64,000 nucleotides of DNA from Arenibacter sp. ARW7G5Y1. GTDB taxonomy: Bacteria; Bacteroidota; Bacteroidia; Flavobacteriales; Flavobacteriaceae. The position numbers were made by a program, and so were the translations under genes. Each line of letters begins with the position of its first letter. Position 1 is the stretch's first letter. This document shows, in pieces, positions 41,776 through 51,308 of the stretch. The stretch covers positions 115,923 through 179,922 of the forward strand of contig NZ_QJJZ01000013.1 in the NCBI RefSeq assembly GCF_003201775.1, in the 5' to 3' direction. The notes below the pieces were generated by a model. That model worked only from the letters and a program-made list of their open reading frames with translations, ran no database searches and had not been told where the DNA came from.

Positions 41776-44271
41776 TTAGAAATGAAATCCGAAGGACCCT
41801 GTTACCCCAAAAGACCTAGCTCCAGGGTTATCCAAATAATTCCCCCTAAAATTAAAGTCTATCCTTAAAATCTTAAATATATTTCCCACTCCTACCGAAT
41901 ACTCCCAATATATCTTATCATTTGGAGCCATCAACGGAATATTCGCCGGAGCGCTCAAGGCCCTGTTCCCATCCGAAAGTTCTCCCCATACCCCTCGTAA
42001 ACCAACTATCTCCCTTAGGTTCCATTTTCGCATAAAGGGAATCCTGGAGAAAAATCTTCCATTAAAATTGTGTTCCAAATGAGCCGAAACATAAGTATCG
42101 GTAACAAACTCATAAAAATCGAGATTTGAAAACGTATTGTAAACAGAAAAAAATGTTTGATTTCCCGGAATGGCATTGAGCAACCCCAAGGGAACGTCCC
42201 CGTAGGTCTTTCCTATCTCCACTGTACTTAGCAACCTGCCAAGCCCCCCTACCTGCCAAGGTTGTGTATAGCTAAACTGAACCTTTTTATAATCGAAATC
42301 ACTATCCAAGAAGTTTTTAACCCCATTGGTATAGGACAAAAACAAGGTGCTATAATTATCGTTCACATCCCTCCTTTCCACGCCGTTTCCTATGGTTTTC
42401 TTACCCGGAGTATAAATAAGTATGGTAGTAAGGTCAAATTGATTGATTTCAGATGATATCCCCGTTGGTGCCGAAGGATCTATATAGTCCAAGCTAAAGG
42501 CATTGGGCAGGGCTGAGCTAAGTGTCCTATAGGACCCGCCCACACCTATCCTAAAATTGGTGACCGGTTCCAGCTCCAGATTAAAAGTACTAAGGTCTAT
42601 ATTGGTAAGTCGGTCATTGGACCCTACAGTAAATACCGAAGAGGAGGCTATACTTCTACCCAGGACATCCGTGGTAGCGGTTAAACTAATCCCCAATTGT
42701 TCTATATCCCTTCTTTTTCCTCCCGAAATTATAAATCTGGACTTCTTATCCACTAACCATTTTCCGGAAATACCATATTTAAATTTATCGTCTCCAAAGC
42801 CATAAGCCAAATAAGCCTGCAATCGCCACGGATCGTTCTGCCCAAAATAGGTCCGTGCCCCGGCCCTAAGTCGAACCCCCTCAGCTTCGTTATACCCAAA
42901 AACACTGTACACATCCCCCAGATCCAGATTCCATTTATCAATTTCCACATATCCGGACCCCAGTATACTTACTATGTTATAATAACTTTTAAATTTTGGC
43001 ACTGTCTTTAGGGTATCCAACAATTTATAAATGCCCTTTTCATCAGCATTTAACGATTCCAACCTATTGGCTTCCCAAAAGTCATCTTCCTTATTCAAGA
43101 CCAAGGGATCAAATGGATCGGTCTTGGCCCTATAAAATTCATTGGGCTTTGGCCGATTAAATTTATAATCCCCATAGACCGTAGTTCTCTTACCGTATAC
43201 CCCTCTTGAATTTTCCTTTTTATTAAAGCTAAAATCCGATAACATATAATCCCGGGTCAAAAGAAAAACGGAATCGTTGACCACATCGAACTCCTGTTCA
43301 ATATAAATTTCCTTAACCCAGTTGATATTGGCACTTTTGGTAACTGCCAAATTTATATTCTTTACCGCATAGGTAGTATCGTTCACCCAAAAATCCCCTT
43401 TAAACGTAAGTTCATTCTTTCGTCTGGGATAATAAATAATATTGTAACACCATTTATTATCAATAAAGGCACTATCCGCCAAGACGTAGTTATAGGTATC
43501 CACACCTGTCTTGGACAACGGACTGGTAAAACTCTTGTCGAAGAACTTTAAATAATTGTTGTAAATATCGTAATCGGAATAAAGATCGGCAATAAAGGCA
43601 ATTATAGCCTGATTATTGCTGAAACCAGAATTCTTGCTTCCCAAAACGTCCTCCTTTACCACAGCCGTCTCGTTATTGCCATAAACCTTGGAAAATGTCT
43701 CATTCAAAAAAATGGGCAGATAGGTCTTCCCTGTTATCCGCGATGTATCCAAGTCGTTAAAAACAAATTCCAGCCCCCTAAAGACCCTGCTTTTCATTAG
43801 GGCACTGTCTATTGTGTTTAGATCAAACTCTACCTTTTCATACTTATCAAATTGATATTGCTTAAACATATGAACCCCGTTCCTACGTTTTTTGGACCAT
43901 ATTTTCTTAAGGATATCTATCGCCGGATTATTTTTCTTATCGGTTTTACCAAAATAAACCACCACCTCGTCCAACTGTTCACTGGATTCTGCCAGCACAA
44001 TATTCATATCATACGTAACCTTGGCAGTAAGGCTTATTTCCTTGGTTTCATAACCAATAAAGGATACCAATAAAGTAGTATGGGTATTCTCGGACTCCAT
44101 GTAAAATCTACCATTATCATTGGTAATGGTGCCTTCGGAGGAATCCTTGAACAGTACGTTGGCAAACGAAACGGGTTCACCGGACTCATCCAACACTATA
44201 CCCCCAACCTTGGTCTGGGAAACAGCACATTGAACAACAAATAAAAATAAGATTAAAAGGATTCTTGTCAT
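41776..44271 (-). CDS. DUF5686 family outer-membrane protein with carboxypeptidase-regulatory domain
   Basis: Start at MTRILLILFLFVVQCAVSQ, a clear signal peptide (17 codons upstream ignored). The 831-residue precursor has a CarboxypepD-regulatory-like domain at about 20-100 (TKVGGIVLDESGEPVSFANV) ending in LDEVVVYFGK. A DUF5686 region follows with VHMFKQYQFDKYEKVEFDLN-like conserved stretch, and then a C-terminal barrel of repeated strands closing with GARSFGVTGSFGFHF, so it is an outer-membrane protein. It looks like a self-contained receptor-like barrel without a TonB plug. Function unknown; the family is common in Bacteroidota. Confidence 0.9.
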   Translation of the reverse strand: MTRILLILFLFVVQCAVSQTKVGGIVLDESGEPVSFANVLFKDSSEGTITNDNGRFYMESENTHTTLLVSFIGYETKEISLTAKVTYDMNIVLAESSEQLDEVVVYFGKTDKKNNPAIDILKKIWSKKRRNGVHMFKQYQFDKYEKVEFDLNTIDSALMKSRVFRGLEFVFNDLDTSRITGKTYLPIFLNETFSKVYGNNETAVVKEDVLGSKNSGFSNNQAIIAFIADLYSDYDIYNNYLKFFDKSFTSPLSKTGVDTYNYVLADSAFIDNKWCYNIIYYPRRKNELTFKGDFWVNDTTYAVKNINLAVTKSANINWVKEIYIEQEFDVVNDSVFLLTRDYMLSDFSFNKKENSRGVYGKRTTVYGDYKFNRPKPNEFYRAKTDPFDPLVLNKEDDFWEANRLESLNADEKGIYKLLDTLKTVPKFKSYYNIVSILGSGYVEIDKWNLDLGDVYSVFGYNEAEGVRLRAGARTYFGQNDPWRLQAYLAYGFGDDKFKYGISGKWLVDKKSRFIISGGKRRDIEQLGISLTATTDVLGRSIASSSVFTVGSNDRLTNIDLSTFNLELEPVTNFRIGVGGSYRTLSSALPNAFSLDYIDPSAPTGISSEINQFDLTTILIYTPGKKTIGNGVERRDVNDNYSTLFLSYTNGVKNFLDSDFDYKKVQFSYTQPWQVGGLGRLLSTVEIGKTYGDVPLGLLNAIPGNQTFFSVYNTFSNLDFYEFVTDTYVSAHLEHNFNGRFFSRIPFMRKWNLREIVGLRGVWGELSDGNRALSAPANIPLMAPNDKIYWEYSVGVGNIFKILRIDFNFRGNYLDNPGARSFGVTGSFGFHF

Positions 44272-44388
44272 TTTCTTATTTAAAAAGACTTCTAATAAAA
44301 AAGCATTCCTCCGTAATAGCAAGGAACCGAACGTATAGACGGAACCAATAGCCTATACTTACCCCTTTAGTTGGAATATAATATAAAA

Positions 44389-44415
44389 GCTTCGTCAACC
44401 CATAGTCAACGAAGC
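44389..44415 (-). terminator. Terminator after pyruvate dehydrogenase E1 beta gene
   Basis: GCTTCGT and ACGAAGC form a 7-bp stem with a 13-base loop, 24 bases after the stop codon. On the minus strand TTTTATATTATATT follows. Confidence 0.75.
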
Positions 44416-44439
44416 CCTAACATTATTTTAAGATAGGTA

Positions 44440-45420
44440 TTATAATTTATACAATACTTTCTTGACCGCCTTTACAACATCCTCATGGTTAGGCAACCAT
44501 TCTGCCAATAACACAGGGGAATATGGCGCAGGGGTGTCGGCCGTATTGATCTTTACGATGGGCGCATCCAGATAATCAAAAGCGTTGGACTGAACATGAT
44601 AAGTGATCTCTGTAGCCACATTGCCAAAAGGCCAGGCCTCTTCCAAAACCACCAATCTATTGGTTTTCTTGACCGATTTTAAAACCGCCTCATAATCCAA
44701 TGGCTTAACCGTACGCAAATCAATAATTTCCACACTAATATTCTCCTTGGCCAATTCTTCCGCAGCCTTATCGGCCTCCTTAATTATTTTACCAAAGGAA
44801 ACAATGGTTACATCTGTACCTTCCCTTCTTATATCGGCTACACCTAAAGGAATGGTATAATCCCCTTCCGGTACTTCCCCTTTATCACCGTACATTTGTT
44901 CCGACTCCATAAATATAACGGGGTCGTTATCCCGAATAGCCGCTTTTAAAAGTCCCTTGGCATCTTTTGGATTGGAAGGAACCACCACTTTTAACCCCGG
45001 ACAGTTGGCGTACCAACTTTCAAAAGCTTGAGAGTGGGTAGCTGCCAATTGGCCAGCAGAGGCTGTTGGACCACGGAAAACAATGGGACAATTAAACTGA
45101 CCTCCGGACATTTGTCTAATCTTGGCCGCATTATTGATGATTTGATCTATCCCTACCAAGGCAAAATTAAAAGTCATAAACTCTATAATAGGTCTGTTGC
45201 CGATCATTGCAGAACCTACACCGATACCTGCAAAACCAAGCTCGGATATAGGGGTATCTATTACCCTTTCCGGGCCAAATTCATCCAACATTCCTTTGGA
45301 AGCCTTATAGGCCCCATTGTATTCAGCAACTTCTTCACCCATTAAATAAACGGACTCGTCCCTCCTCATCTCCTCGGACATTGCCTCCTGTATAGCTTCC
45401 CTAAACTGTAGTGTTTTCAT
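44440..45420 (-). CDS. pdhB: Pyruvate dehydrogenase E1 component, beta subunit
   Basis: A 326-residue transketolase-like subunit. QFREAIQEAMSEEMRRDESVYLMGEEVAEYNGAYK is the classic opening (written here as the blocks REAIQEAM and GEEVAEYNGAYK), followed by RVIDTPISELGFAGIGVGSA, GPTASAGQLAATHSQ and, at the end, LEEAWPFGNVATEI. With the alpha subunit it decarboxylates pyruvate using thiamine diphosphate. The alpha subunit and E2 are not in the window, so the complex is split. Transcribed away from etfB, with which it shares a 186-base region holding a 28-bp palindrome. Confidence 0.94.
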   Translation of the reverse strand: MKTLQFREAIQEAMSEEMRRDESVYLMGEEVAEYNGAYKASKGMLDEFGPERVIDTPISELGFAGIGVGSAMIGNRPIIEFMTFNFALVGIDQIINNAAKIRQMSGGQFNCPIVFRGPTASAGQLAATHSQAFESWYANCPGLKVVVPSNPKDAKGLLKAAIRDNDPVIFMESEQMYGDKGEVPEGDYTIPLGVADIRREGTDVTIVSFGKIIKEADKAAEELAKENISVEIIDLRTVKPLDYEAVLKSVKKTNRLVVLEEAWPFGNVATEITYHVQSNAFDYLDAPIVKINTADTPAPYSPVLLAEWLPNHEDVVKAVKKVLYKL

Positions 45421-45518
45421 CTTTAAAATGGAATCTTTATATTAAATTGCTTAAAGCGCAAGCAAAAGTAGGAAATAATATATCAAAACTAAGAAGTAAA
45501 TAATTAAAAATACTTCAA

Positions 45519-45546
45519 AAAAATACTATGCATGCATAGTATTTTT
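45519..45546. promoter_or_regulatory. Perfect 28-bp palindrome, putative operator between pdhB and etfB
   Basis: AAAAATACTATGCA followed by its exact complement TGCATAGTATTTTT, with core ACTATGCATGCATAGT. It lies 61 bases before the etfB ATG and 99 bases before the pdhB ATG. A weak -7 element TATCTTAG (45560-45567) follows in the etfB direction, so the dyad would cover the -33 region of etfB. Perfect symmetry without a G/C-rich stem or loop favours a protein-binding site of TetR/MarR kind over a terminator. Confidence 0.7.
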
Positions 45547-45606
45547 AAAAATTATTGAGTATCTTAGCCACCATTTCTAAATTAACGGTCAACAAAATAT
45601 TAATAT

Positions 45607-46353
45607 ATGAAAATTTTAGTATGTCTAAGTAATGTCCCGGACACTACTTCAAAAATAAACTTCACGGACGGCGACACCAAATTTGACACCAATGGGGTTC
45701 AATTTGTAATTAATCCCAATGATGAATTTGGCCTAACGCGCGCCATGTGGTTCAAAGAAAAACAAGGAGCTACCGTACATGTGGCTACTGTTGGCGAAGC
45801 CAGTACCGAACCAACCATTAGAAAAGCATTGGCCATTGGTGCGGATGAAGCGATCCGCGTAAATGCAGTTCCCGTAGATGGCTTTTTTGTAGCCGAACAG
45901 TTGGCAGAAATCGTTAAAAACGGGGAATACGACCTAGTGATCGCCGGACGGGAATCCATAGATTACAATGGTGGCATGGTACCGGGTATTTTGGCCACTC
46001 TATTGGGCATGAATTTCGTTAACACCTGTATCAGTTTGGAAGTAGAGGGCAACAACGCCTCCGCTACTAGAGAGATCGATGGTGGAAAGGAAAAAATAGC
46101 AACCACTTTACCCTTGGTAATAGGGGGGCAAAAAGGCCTTGTCGCCGAAAGCGACCTAAGGATTCCCAACATGAGGGGAATTATGATGGCCCGCCAAAAG
46201 AAATTAAATGTAGTTGAACCCACTTCATCCAAAAATGTAACAGCCGATGTTAAATTTGAAAAACCTGCTCCAAAAGGCAAAGTGACATTGGTGGATGCGG
46301 ATAATATTGACGAATTGATCAACCTTTTGCACAACGAAGCCAAAGTAATTTAA
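45607..46353 (+). CDS. etfB: Electron transfer flavoprotein, beta subunit
   Basis: A 248-residue EtfB. KILVCLSNVPDTTSKINF at the start, then NPNDEFGLTRAM, the AMP-binding region near 120-135 (DLVIAGRESIDYNGGMVPG) and GGKEKIATTLPLVIGGQKGL. The signature block DLRIPNMRGIMMARQK is complete. With EtfA it carries electrons from acyl-CoA dehydrogenases to ETF-ubiquinone oxidoreductase. The etfA gene follows after 120 bases in the same direction. Confidence 0.95.
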   Translation: MKILVCLSNVPDTTSKINFTDGDTKFDTNGVQFVINPNDEFGLTRAMWFKEKQGATVHVATVGEASTEPTIRKALAIGADEAIRVNAVPVDGFFVAEQLAEIVKNGEYDLVIAGRESIDYNGGMVPGILATLLGMNFVNTCISLEVEGNNASATREIDGGKEKIATTLPLVIGGQKGLVAESDLRIPNMRGIMMARQKKLNVVEPTSSKNVTADVKFEKPAPKGKVTLVDADNIDELINLLHNEAKVI

Positions 46354-46473
46354 TTATCAGCTTTTTGCAGTTGTAAATCAATTCACAAATAGTGATGATA
46401 TAATCAAAACAAATTATAGCGCCCACGACCATATTCACTTGGAACAGGGCACTTATACAAAACATTAAAATCT

Positions 46474-47442
46474 ATGTCAGTTTTAGTATATACAGAATCC
46501 GAAAACGGGAAATTTAAAAAGAATGCCCACGAGGTAGCCTCCTACGCACACGAGGTAGCCAAGCAAATGGGAACTACGGCTACGGCTATTTCCATTAATG
46601 CCATCGATGCCGAGAGTCTAGGGGATTTTGGAATTTCCAAAGTATTGAATGTTTCCAGTGACCAACTAAAAACCTTCAACGCCAAAGCCTATGCCAATGT
46701 AATTGGCCAGGCAGTAGAAAAAGAAACCGCAAAGGTCATTGTTATTAGTTCCAGTGCGGATACTAAATTCTTAGCCCCAATTTTAACCGCACAATTAAAA
46801 GCGGGCTATGTTCCCAATGTAGTATCGGCCCCGGAAAGTACCAGCCCGTTCAAGGTAAAAAGAACCGTTTTTAGCAATAAGGGCTTTGCCTTTACCGAAA
46901 TCAATTCGGATATTAAAATTATCGGTGTTTCCAATAATGCTTTCGGAAGTATCGAAAACAAAACAACTGCTGCCGTTGAAAATTTTGAACCTAACCTTGG
47001 GGACGATTCCTTTACCTCCAAATCTATAGAAATAGATAAGGTAGTAGGAAAAGCCACCATTGCCGATGCCGATATTGTGGTATCTGGGGGCCGCGGATTA
47101 AAAGGCCCCGAAAACTGGGGAATGATAGAAGAATTGGCAGAAGTACTGGGAGCGGCCACAGCCTGTTCCAAACCTGTCTCCGACCTTGGATGGAGACCAC
47201 ATGGGGAACATGTTGGACAGACCGGAAAACCGGTTGCCAGTAATCTGTACATTGCCATAGGCATCTCCGGCGCCATTCAACATTTGGCAGGAGTTAGCTC
47301 CTCCAAAGTAAAAGTAGTCATCAATACCGACCCGGAAGCTCCCTTTTTTAAAGCTGCCGACTATGGCATAGTAGGCGATGCTTTTGAAGTTGTTCCCAAG
47401 CTAATAGAAAAATTAAAGGAATTTAAGGCACAAAACGCTTAA
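46474..47442 (+). CDS. etfA: Electron transfer flavoprotein, alpha subunit
   Basis: A 322-residue EtfA. The C-terminal FAD domain has IVVSGGRGLKGPENWGMIEE (about 200-218), GAATACSKPVSDLGW, GQTGKPVASNLYIAIGISGA and the tail VVINTDPEAPFFKAADYGIV, all typical. The N-terminal half is less conserved. It binds FAD and pairs with EtfB; the partner dehydrogenases must be encoded elsewhere. A terminator follows 26 bases after the stop. Confidence 0.95.
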   Translation: MSVLVYTESENGKFKKNAHEVASYAHEVAKQMGTTATAISINAIDAESLGDFGISKVLNVSSDQLKTFNAKAYANVIGQAVEKETAKVIVISSSADTKFLAPILTAQLKAGYVPNVVSAPESTSPFKVKRTVFSNKGFAFTEINSDIKIIGVSNNAFGSIENKTTAAVENFEPNLGDDSFTSKSIEIDKVVGKATIADADIVVSGGRGLKGPENWGMIEELAEVLGAATACSKPVSDLGWRPHGEHVGQTGKPVASNLYIAIGISGAIQHLAGVSSSKVKVVINTDPEAPFFKAADYGIVGDAFEVVPKLIEKLKEFKAQNA

Positions 47443-47468
47443 TTTTTGTTAAATTGTGCCCCTTAAAG

Positions 47469-47517
47469 GGCTGCTCAAACATACTTGGCCCGTCCAGTAT
47501 TTTGAACAGCCTTTTTT
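47469..47517 (+). terminator. Terminator after etfA
   Basis: GGCTGCTCAAA pairs with TTTTGAACAGCC with one mismatch across a loop of about 26 bases. TTTTTT follows directly at 47512-47517. Confidence 0.8.
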
Positions 47518-47532
47518 AGTTGATAGATTTCT

Positions 47533-48162
47533 ATGAGTTTAGTAAGATTAAAAATAAAGGGGATTTCCTATAGCCAAACGCAAAATGGCGCATATGCCCT
47601 TATATTGAATGAAGTTGAAGGCGATCGTAAGCTACCTATCGTTATTGGTGCATTTGAAGCCCAATCCATAGCCATTGCCCTGGAGAAGGAAATCAAGCCA
47701 CCTCGGCCACTGACCCATGATCTATTTAAAAATTTTGCCGATCGATTCGATATTGTAATCAAACAGGTCATCATCCACAAACTGGTTGATGGTGTTTTCT
47801 ATTCCAGTATTATTTGCGAACGCGATAAAATAGAGGAGATCATTGATGCCAGAACCAGTGATGCCATTGCCTTGGCCCTAAGGTTCAACGCTCCCATTTT
47901 TACCTACAAGACCATTTTGGACAAGGCCGGTATATTCCTTAAATTTTCTTCAAAAGAAAAGGACAAGGAAGATTCTGACGACAGTATTATGGTCGATGAA
48001 ATTCTGCAGGAAGGAGAAACAGTTGAAATAAATCCAGGTGCTTCCGATGGATACAAGGAATTAAGCACAGATGAATTATATGCCGAGTTGGACAAGGCCG
48101 TTGCAAGTGAAGACTATGAAAAAGCGGCAAAACTCAGGGACGAAATTTCCAAACGTAAATAA
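47533..48162 (+). CDS. Bifunctional nuclease family protein (DUF151) with C-terminal UVR motif
   Basis: A 209-residue protein. The first ~135 residues are the DUF151/BFN domain: LKIKGISYSQTQNGAYALIL, LPIVIGAFEAQSIAIALE, RPLTHDLFKNFAD and DARTSDAIALALRF. After an acidic linker, the C-terminal 30 residues (DELYAELDKAVASEDYEKAA, then KLRDEISKRK) are a UvrB/UvrC-type helical motif. RNase and DNase activity has been reported for plant relatives; the bacterial role is unknown. It starts 15 bases after the etfA terminator and 24 bases before the transporter gene. Confidence 0.9.
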   Translation: MSLVRLKIKGISYSQTQNGAYALILNEVEGDRKLPIVIGAFEAQSIAIALEKEIKPPRPLTHDLFKNFADRFDIVIKQVIIHKLVDGVFYSSIICERDKIEEIIDARTSDAIALALRFNAPIFTYKTILDKAGIFLKFSSKEKDKEDSDDSIMVDEILQEGETVEINPGASDGYKELSTDELYAELDKAVASEDYEKAAKLRDEISKRK

Positions 48163-48186
48163 TTTAGGAATAATTAATAAGAATGG

Positions 48187-49647
48187 ATGACAAATAAGCT
48201 TTGGGTTTTAATCATTTTCTGCTTAATTGCCTTTCCCTCCCTTGCCCAGGATATAAGCAACCCAAACTTACTACAGAATTCCCTAGAGATTACCCCTAAT
48301 CAAGGTGCATCATTTCAAAGTCTTTGGAGAGGAATTCTCGGAATGATATCGTTGATATTTATTGCCTACCTCTTTAGCAATAACAAAAAAGCCATTAACT
48401 GGAAAACCGCGGGAATAGGACTCCTTATCCAACTGCTCCTGGCCATTTGCATCCTAATCGGCGAAAAAATAGGCTTTAATGCTTTCGGCTATAGGTTTGA
48501 CCTAAGCTTTGTATCAAAAATCTTTGAGTTTGGAGGGAGAATATTTGTCAGTATCCTTGATTTTACAAGGGCAGGCAGCAAATTCCTGTTTGAAGGCCTG
48601 GTAGTGGACATGGATACCTTCGGATTTATTTTTGCTTTTCAAGTCCTACCAACCATTATCTTCTTTTCGGCCTTAACGTCGGTTCTGTTCTATTTGGGAA
48701 TCATCCAAAAAGTAGTACAGGCATTGGCCTGGTTACTATCCAGATCCCTTGGAATTTCTGGTGCTGAAAGTTTAAGCGTAACAGGGAATATATTTTTAGG
48801 ACAAACTGAAGCTCCATTGTTAATTAAGGCCTATCTGGAAAAAATGACCCGATCGGAGATGCTATTGGTGATGATCGGAGGCATGGCAACCGTTGCCGGG
48901 GCCGTTTTAGCGGCTTATATTGGTTTTTTAGGTGGTGATGACCCCGTACTCAGGTTACATTTCGCAAAACACCTCCTGGCAGCATCGGTAATGGCAGCTC
49001 CCGGAGCCATTGTTATCTCTAAAATTCTATATCCCCAAACCGAAGCCATTAATACAGATGTACATGTTTCCAATGAAAAAATTGGCTCCAATATTCTGGA
49101 TTCCATTTCCAACGGAACTACCGAAGGTCTAAAATTGGCCGTAAACGTTGGTGCCATGTTATTGGTATTTGTGGCCTTTATTGCCATGATAAATGGTATT
49201 TTAAACTGGGCCGGTGATATCACTGATCTAAACGCATGGATTGCAATGAATTCACCTTACGGGCATCTTTCGTTGGAGGCCATACTTGGAACACTTTTTG
49301 CACCCCTCATGTGGCTTATCGGGGTGGATTCTGAAGATATAATGCTGATGGGCCAACTGTTGGGCATTAAATTGGCCGCGAGTGAATTTATTGGCTACAT
49401 CCAACTGGCCGAACTAAAAAATATTGCCAACAGCACCCATTTCACCTTTAACAAATCGGTTATTATGGCCACATATATGCTTTGTGGTTTTGCCAATTTT
49501 GCCTCTATTGGAATTCAGATCGGAGGAATAGGCTCCTTGGCTCCAGGACAAAGAAAAACCCTCTCTGAATTTGGAATGAAAGCTGTTTTAGGCGGTTCGT
49601 TGGCCTCGTTACTTTCAGCTACCATTGCTGGAATGATTTTGGGATAG
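48187..49647 (+). CDS. Concentrative nucleoside transporter (NupC/CNT family)
   Basis: A 486-residue membrane protein, longer than E. coli NupC (400) because of an N-terminal segment with its own signal-like stretch (LWVLIIFCLIAFPSLAQD) before the first transport helix (about residue 46). Family motifs: GQTEAPLLIKAYLEKMTRSE near residue 207, PGAIVISKILYPQTE and LMWLIGVDSEDIMLMGQLLG-like, then GFANFASIGIQIGGIG near the end. It takes up nucleosides with H+ or Na+. The gene precedes thyA, and the deoxynucleoside kinase elsewhere in the window could act on what it imports. Confidence 0.93.
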   Translation: MTNKLWVLIIFCLIAFPSLAQDISNPNLLQNSLEITPNQGASFQSLWRGILGMISLIFIAYLFSNNKKAINWKTAGIGLLIQLLLAICILIGEKIGFNAFGYRFDLSFVSKIFEFGGRIFVSILDFTRAGSKFLFEGLVVDMDTFGFIFAFQVLPTIIFFSALTSVLFYLGIIQKVVQALAWLLSRSLGISGAESLSVTGNIFLGQTEAPLLIKAYLEKMTRSEMLLVMIGGMATVAGAVLAAYIGFLGGDDPVLRLHFAKHLLAASVMAAPGAIVISKILYPQTEAINTDVHVSNEKIGSNILDSISNGTTEGLKLAVNVGAMLLVFVAFIAMINGILNWAGDITDLNAWIAMNSPYGHLSLEAILGTLFAPLMWLIGVDSEDIMLMGQLLGIKLAASEFIGYIQLAELKNIANSTHFTFNKSVIMATYMLCGFANFASIGIQIGGIGSLAPGQRKTLSEFGMKAVLGGSLASLLSATIAGMILG

Positions 49648-49836
49648 TGGTCTCTTTAAAAAATTACTCCCTGAAGATTCCTAGACCTATAATCCCCGTT
49701 AATAAAATTTAATAACTTAGACTGCTTCCCAATCCTACCCAAGGTAGATTTGCCTAATTTCGCTTCACGGTTTTTTGGATGTCAATCTAAATTTACCCCC
49801 CCTTTTTATTTGAAGGGAGAGTCAAGACAGAAGCTT

Positions 49837-50661
49837 ATGAAACAGTACCACGATTTATTAAAACACGTATTGGAAAATGGAACCCAAAAGGGCGATAGGA
49901 CCGGTACAGGCACCAAAAGTGTTTTTGGATATCAAATGCGTTTTGACCTAGCGGAAGGCTTCCCCATGGTTACTACTAAAAAACTCCACTTAAAATCCAT
50001 TGTCCATGAATTGCTTTGGTTCTTAAAGGGCGATACCAATATTGGCTATTTACAGGAAAACGGAGTACGTATATGGAATGAATGGGCAGATGGGAATGGT
50101 AATTTAGGCCCAGTTTACGGTTATCAGTGGCGCAATTGGAACGGGGATGAGATCGACCAGATAAAGGATATAGTAAACACCTTAAAAACCAACCCCAATA
50201 GCCGTCGTATGCTGGTTTCGGCCTGGAACCCCAGTGTACTGCCGGACACCTCATTATCGTTTTCGGAAAATGTGGCCAATGGAAAAGCCGCATTGCCTCC
50301 ATGCCATGCCTTTTTTCAATTCTATGTTGCCGATGGTAGATTATCCTGCCAATTATACCAACGAAGTGCGGATATCTTCCTAGGGGTTCCATTCAACATT
50401 GCGTCCTATGCCCTATTTACCCTTATGATGGCACAGGTTTGCGGATTACAACCCGGCGAATTTATTCACACCTTTGGCGATGCGCACATCTATAACAACC
50501 ATTTTGACCAAGTTGAATTGCAGTTAAGCAGACAGCCAAGACCCTTACCAAAAATGGTCCTGAACCCTGAGGTAAAGGATATCTTCGATTTTACCTTTGA
50601 AGATTTTAGTTTGTTGGATTATGATCCCCACCCACATATAAAAGGGATCGTAGCAATTTAA
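49837..50661 (+). CDS. thyA: Thymidylate synthase
   Basis: The start [20 protein letters not shown] is the normal ThyA N-terminus; 29 codons of upstream frame are ignored. The 274 residues include [25 protein letters not shown], the active-site Cys in [12 protein letters not shown] near residue 156, [20 protein letters not shown] and [13 protein letters not shown]. It makes dTMP from dUMP with methylenetetrahydrofolate, which MetF also uses. Dihydrofolate reductase, its usual partner, lies 2.2 kb further on, with unrelated genes in between. Confidence 0.97.
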   Translation: MKQYHDLLKHVLENGTQKGDRTGTGTKSVFGYQMRFDLAEGFPMVTTKKLHLKSIVHELLWFLKGDTNIGYLQENGVRIWNEWADGNGNLGPVYGYQWRNWNGDEIDQIKDIVNTLKTNPNSRRMLVSAWNPSVLPDTSLSFSENVANGKAALPPCHAFFQFYVADGRLSCQLYQRSADIFLGVPFNIASYALFTLMMAQVCGLQPGEFIHTFGDAHIYNNHFDQVELQLSRQPRPLPKMVLNPEVKDIFDFTFEDFSLLDYDPHPHIKGIVAI

Positions 50662-50811
50662 AGCTATGTGGCCGACCTGTACGGGGAAGCACTAACATTT
50701 CTTGATCCATAGAAATCCATTAAGGGCTATTTACAAGGCCCTAAACTTCCTATAAATCCGCATTTATTTATAATTCATGCACTTTCAGGAGTAGCCATTA
50801 CCTTAATAAAT

Positions 50812-50847
50812 CCGATACCATTAAAGCTCTAGACCCAATGGTATCGG
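50812..50847. terminator. Hairpin between convergent thyA and CBM48 genes
   Basis: CCGATACCATT and AATGGTATCGG form an 11-bp perfect stem with a 14-base loop. It is 12 bases after the stop of the CBM48 gene (minus strand), followed there by ATTTATT. The U-tract is short. The rest of the thyA-CBM48 gap shows nothing else. Confidence 0.65.
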
Positions 50848-50858
50848 AGGTAGATAAA

Positions 50859-51155
50859 TTAAAGCTCCAATACTGAATTTTCAGCACCGGCAAATTCGTT
50901 CCACTGGTAACGATCTGCATCAGCGTCGTTTACGTAATTGCCATCCACTATATATTTAAATTCATATGTACCTTCCTTTGGCAAATTGAAAGTTCCTTTA
51001 AAGGTTCCGTTTTTCAATTTCTTCAATGCACTTCCTTTTGGGCTCCAATTATTAAAATCCCCAACTACCACCACCTTCTTTGCATCTTCAGCAGGCACAG
51101 AGAAAGTCACCTTGCATATTGGCTTGCTCTTTAAATATTGTTTTGTAATTCCCAT
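50859..51155 (-). CDS. Isoamylase early-set (CBM48) single-domain protein
   Basis: A 98-residue protein that is a single CBM48/early-set immunoglobulin-like domain: KVTFSVPAEDAKKVVVVGDF, NNWSPKGSALKKLKNGTFKG, TFNLPKEGTYEFKYIVDG and VNDADADRYQWNEF. The sugar-contact residues of this type (WSP, FKY, DGN) are present. Such stand-alone domains resemble the glycogen-binding part of AMPK-beta. It is likely to bind alpha-glucans, but has no enzyme part. Cytoplasmic; it is alone on its strand, with no signal peptide. Confidence 0.9.
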   Translation of the reverse strand: MGITKQYLKSKPICKVTFSVPAEDAKKVVVVGDFNNWSPKGSALKKLKNGTFKGTFNLPKEGTYEFKYIVDGNYVNDADADRYQWNEFAGAENSVLEL

Positions 51156-51308
51156 AACCTCTATATTTTAAATTAAAATTCAAAATTACACCATTAAAGT
51201 CCTCATTCCCAATGACCAATATCATTTTTATCATTTTCTTAAAATAAGTTTAACAATTGATCTTCTTTGACAATAATACCAAGTAAAATTCATAAGTAAC
51301 TAACATGG

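Noticed and set aside
49648..49836. Regulatory RNA or terminator between the nucleoside transporter and thyA
   Set aside because: No stable dyad or T-run was found; only a weak TAATTTCG element, one base from the -7 consensus.
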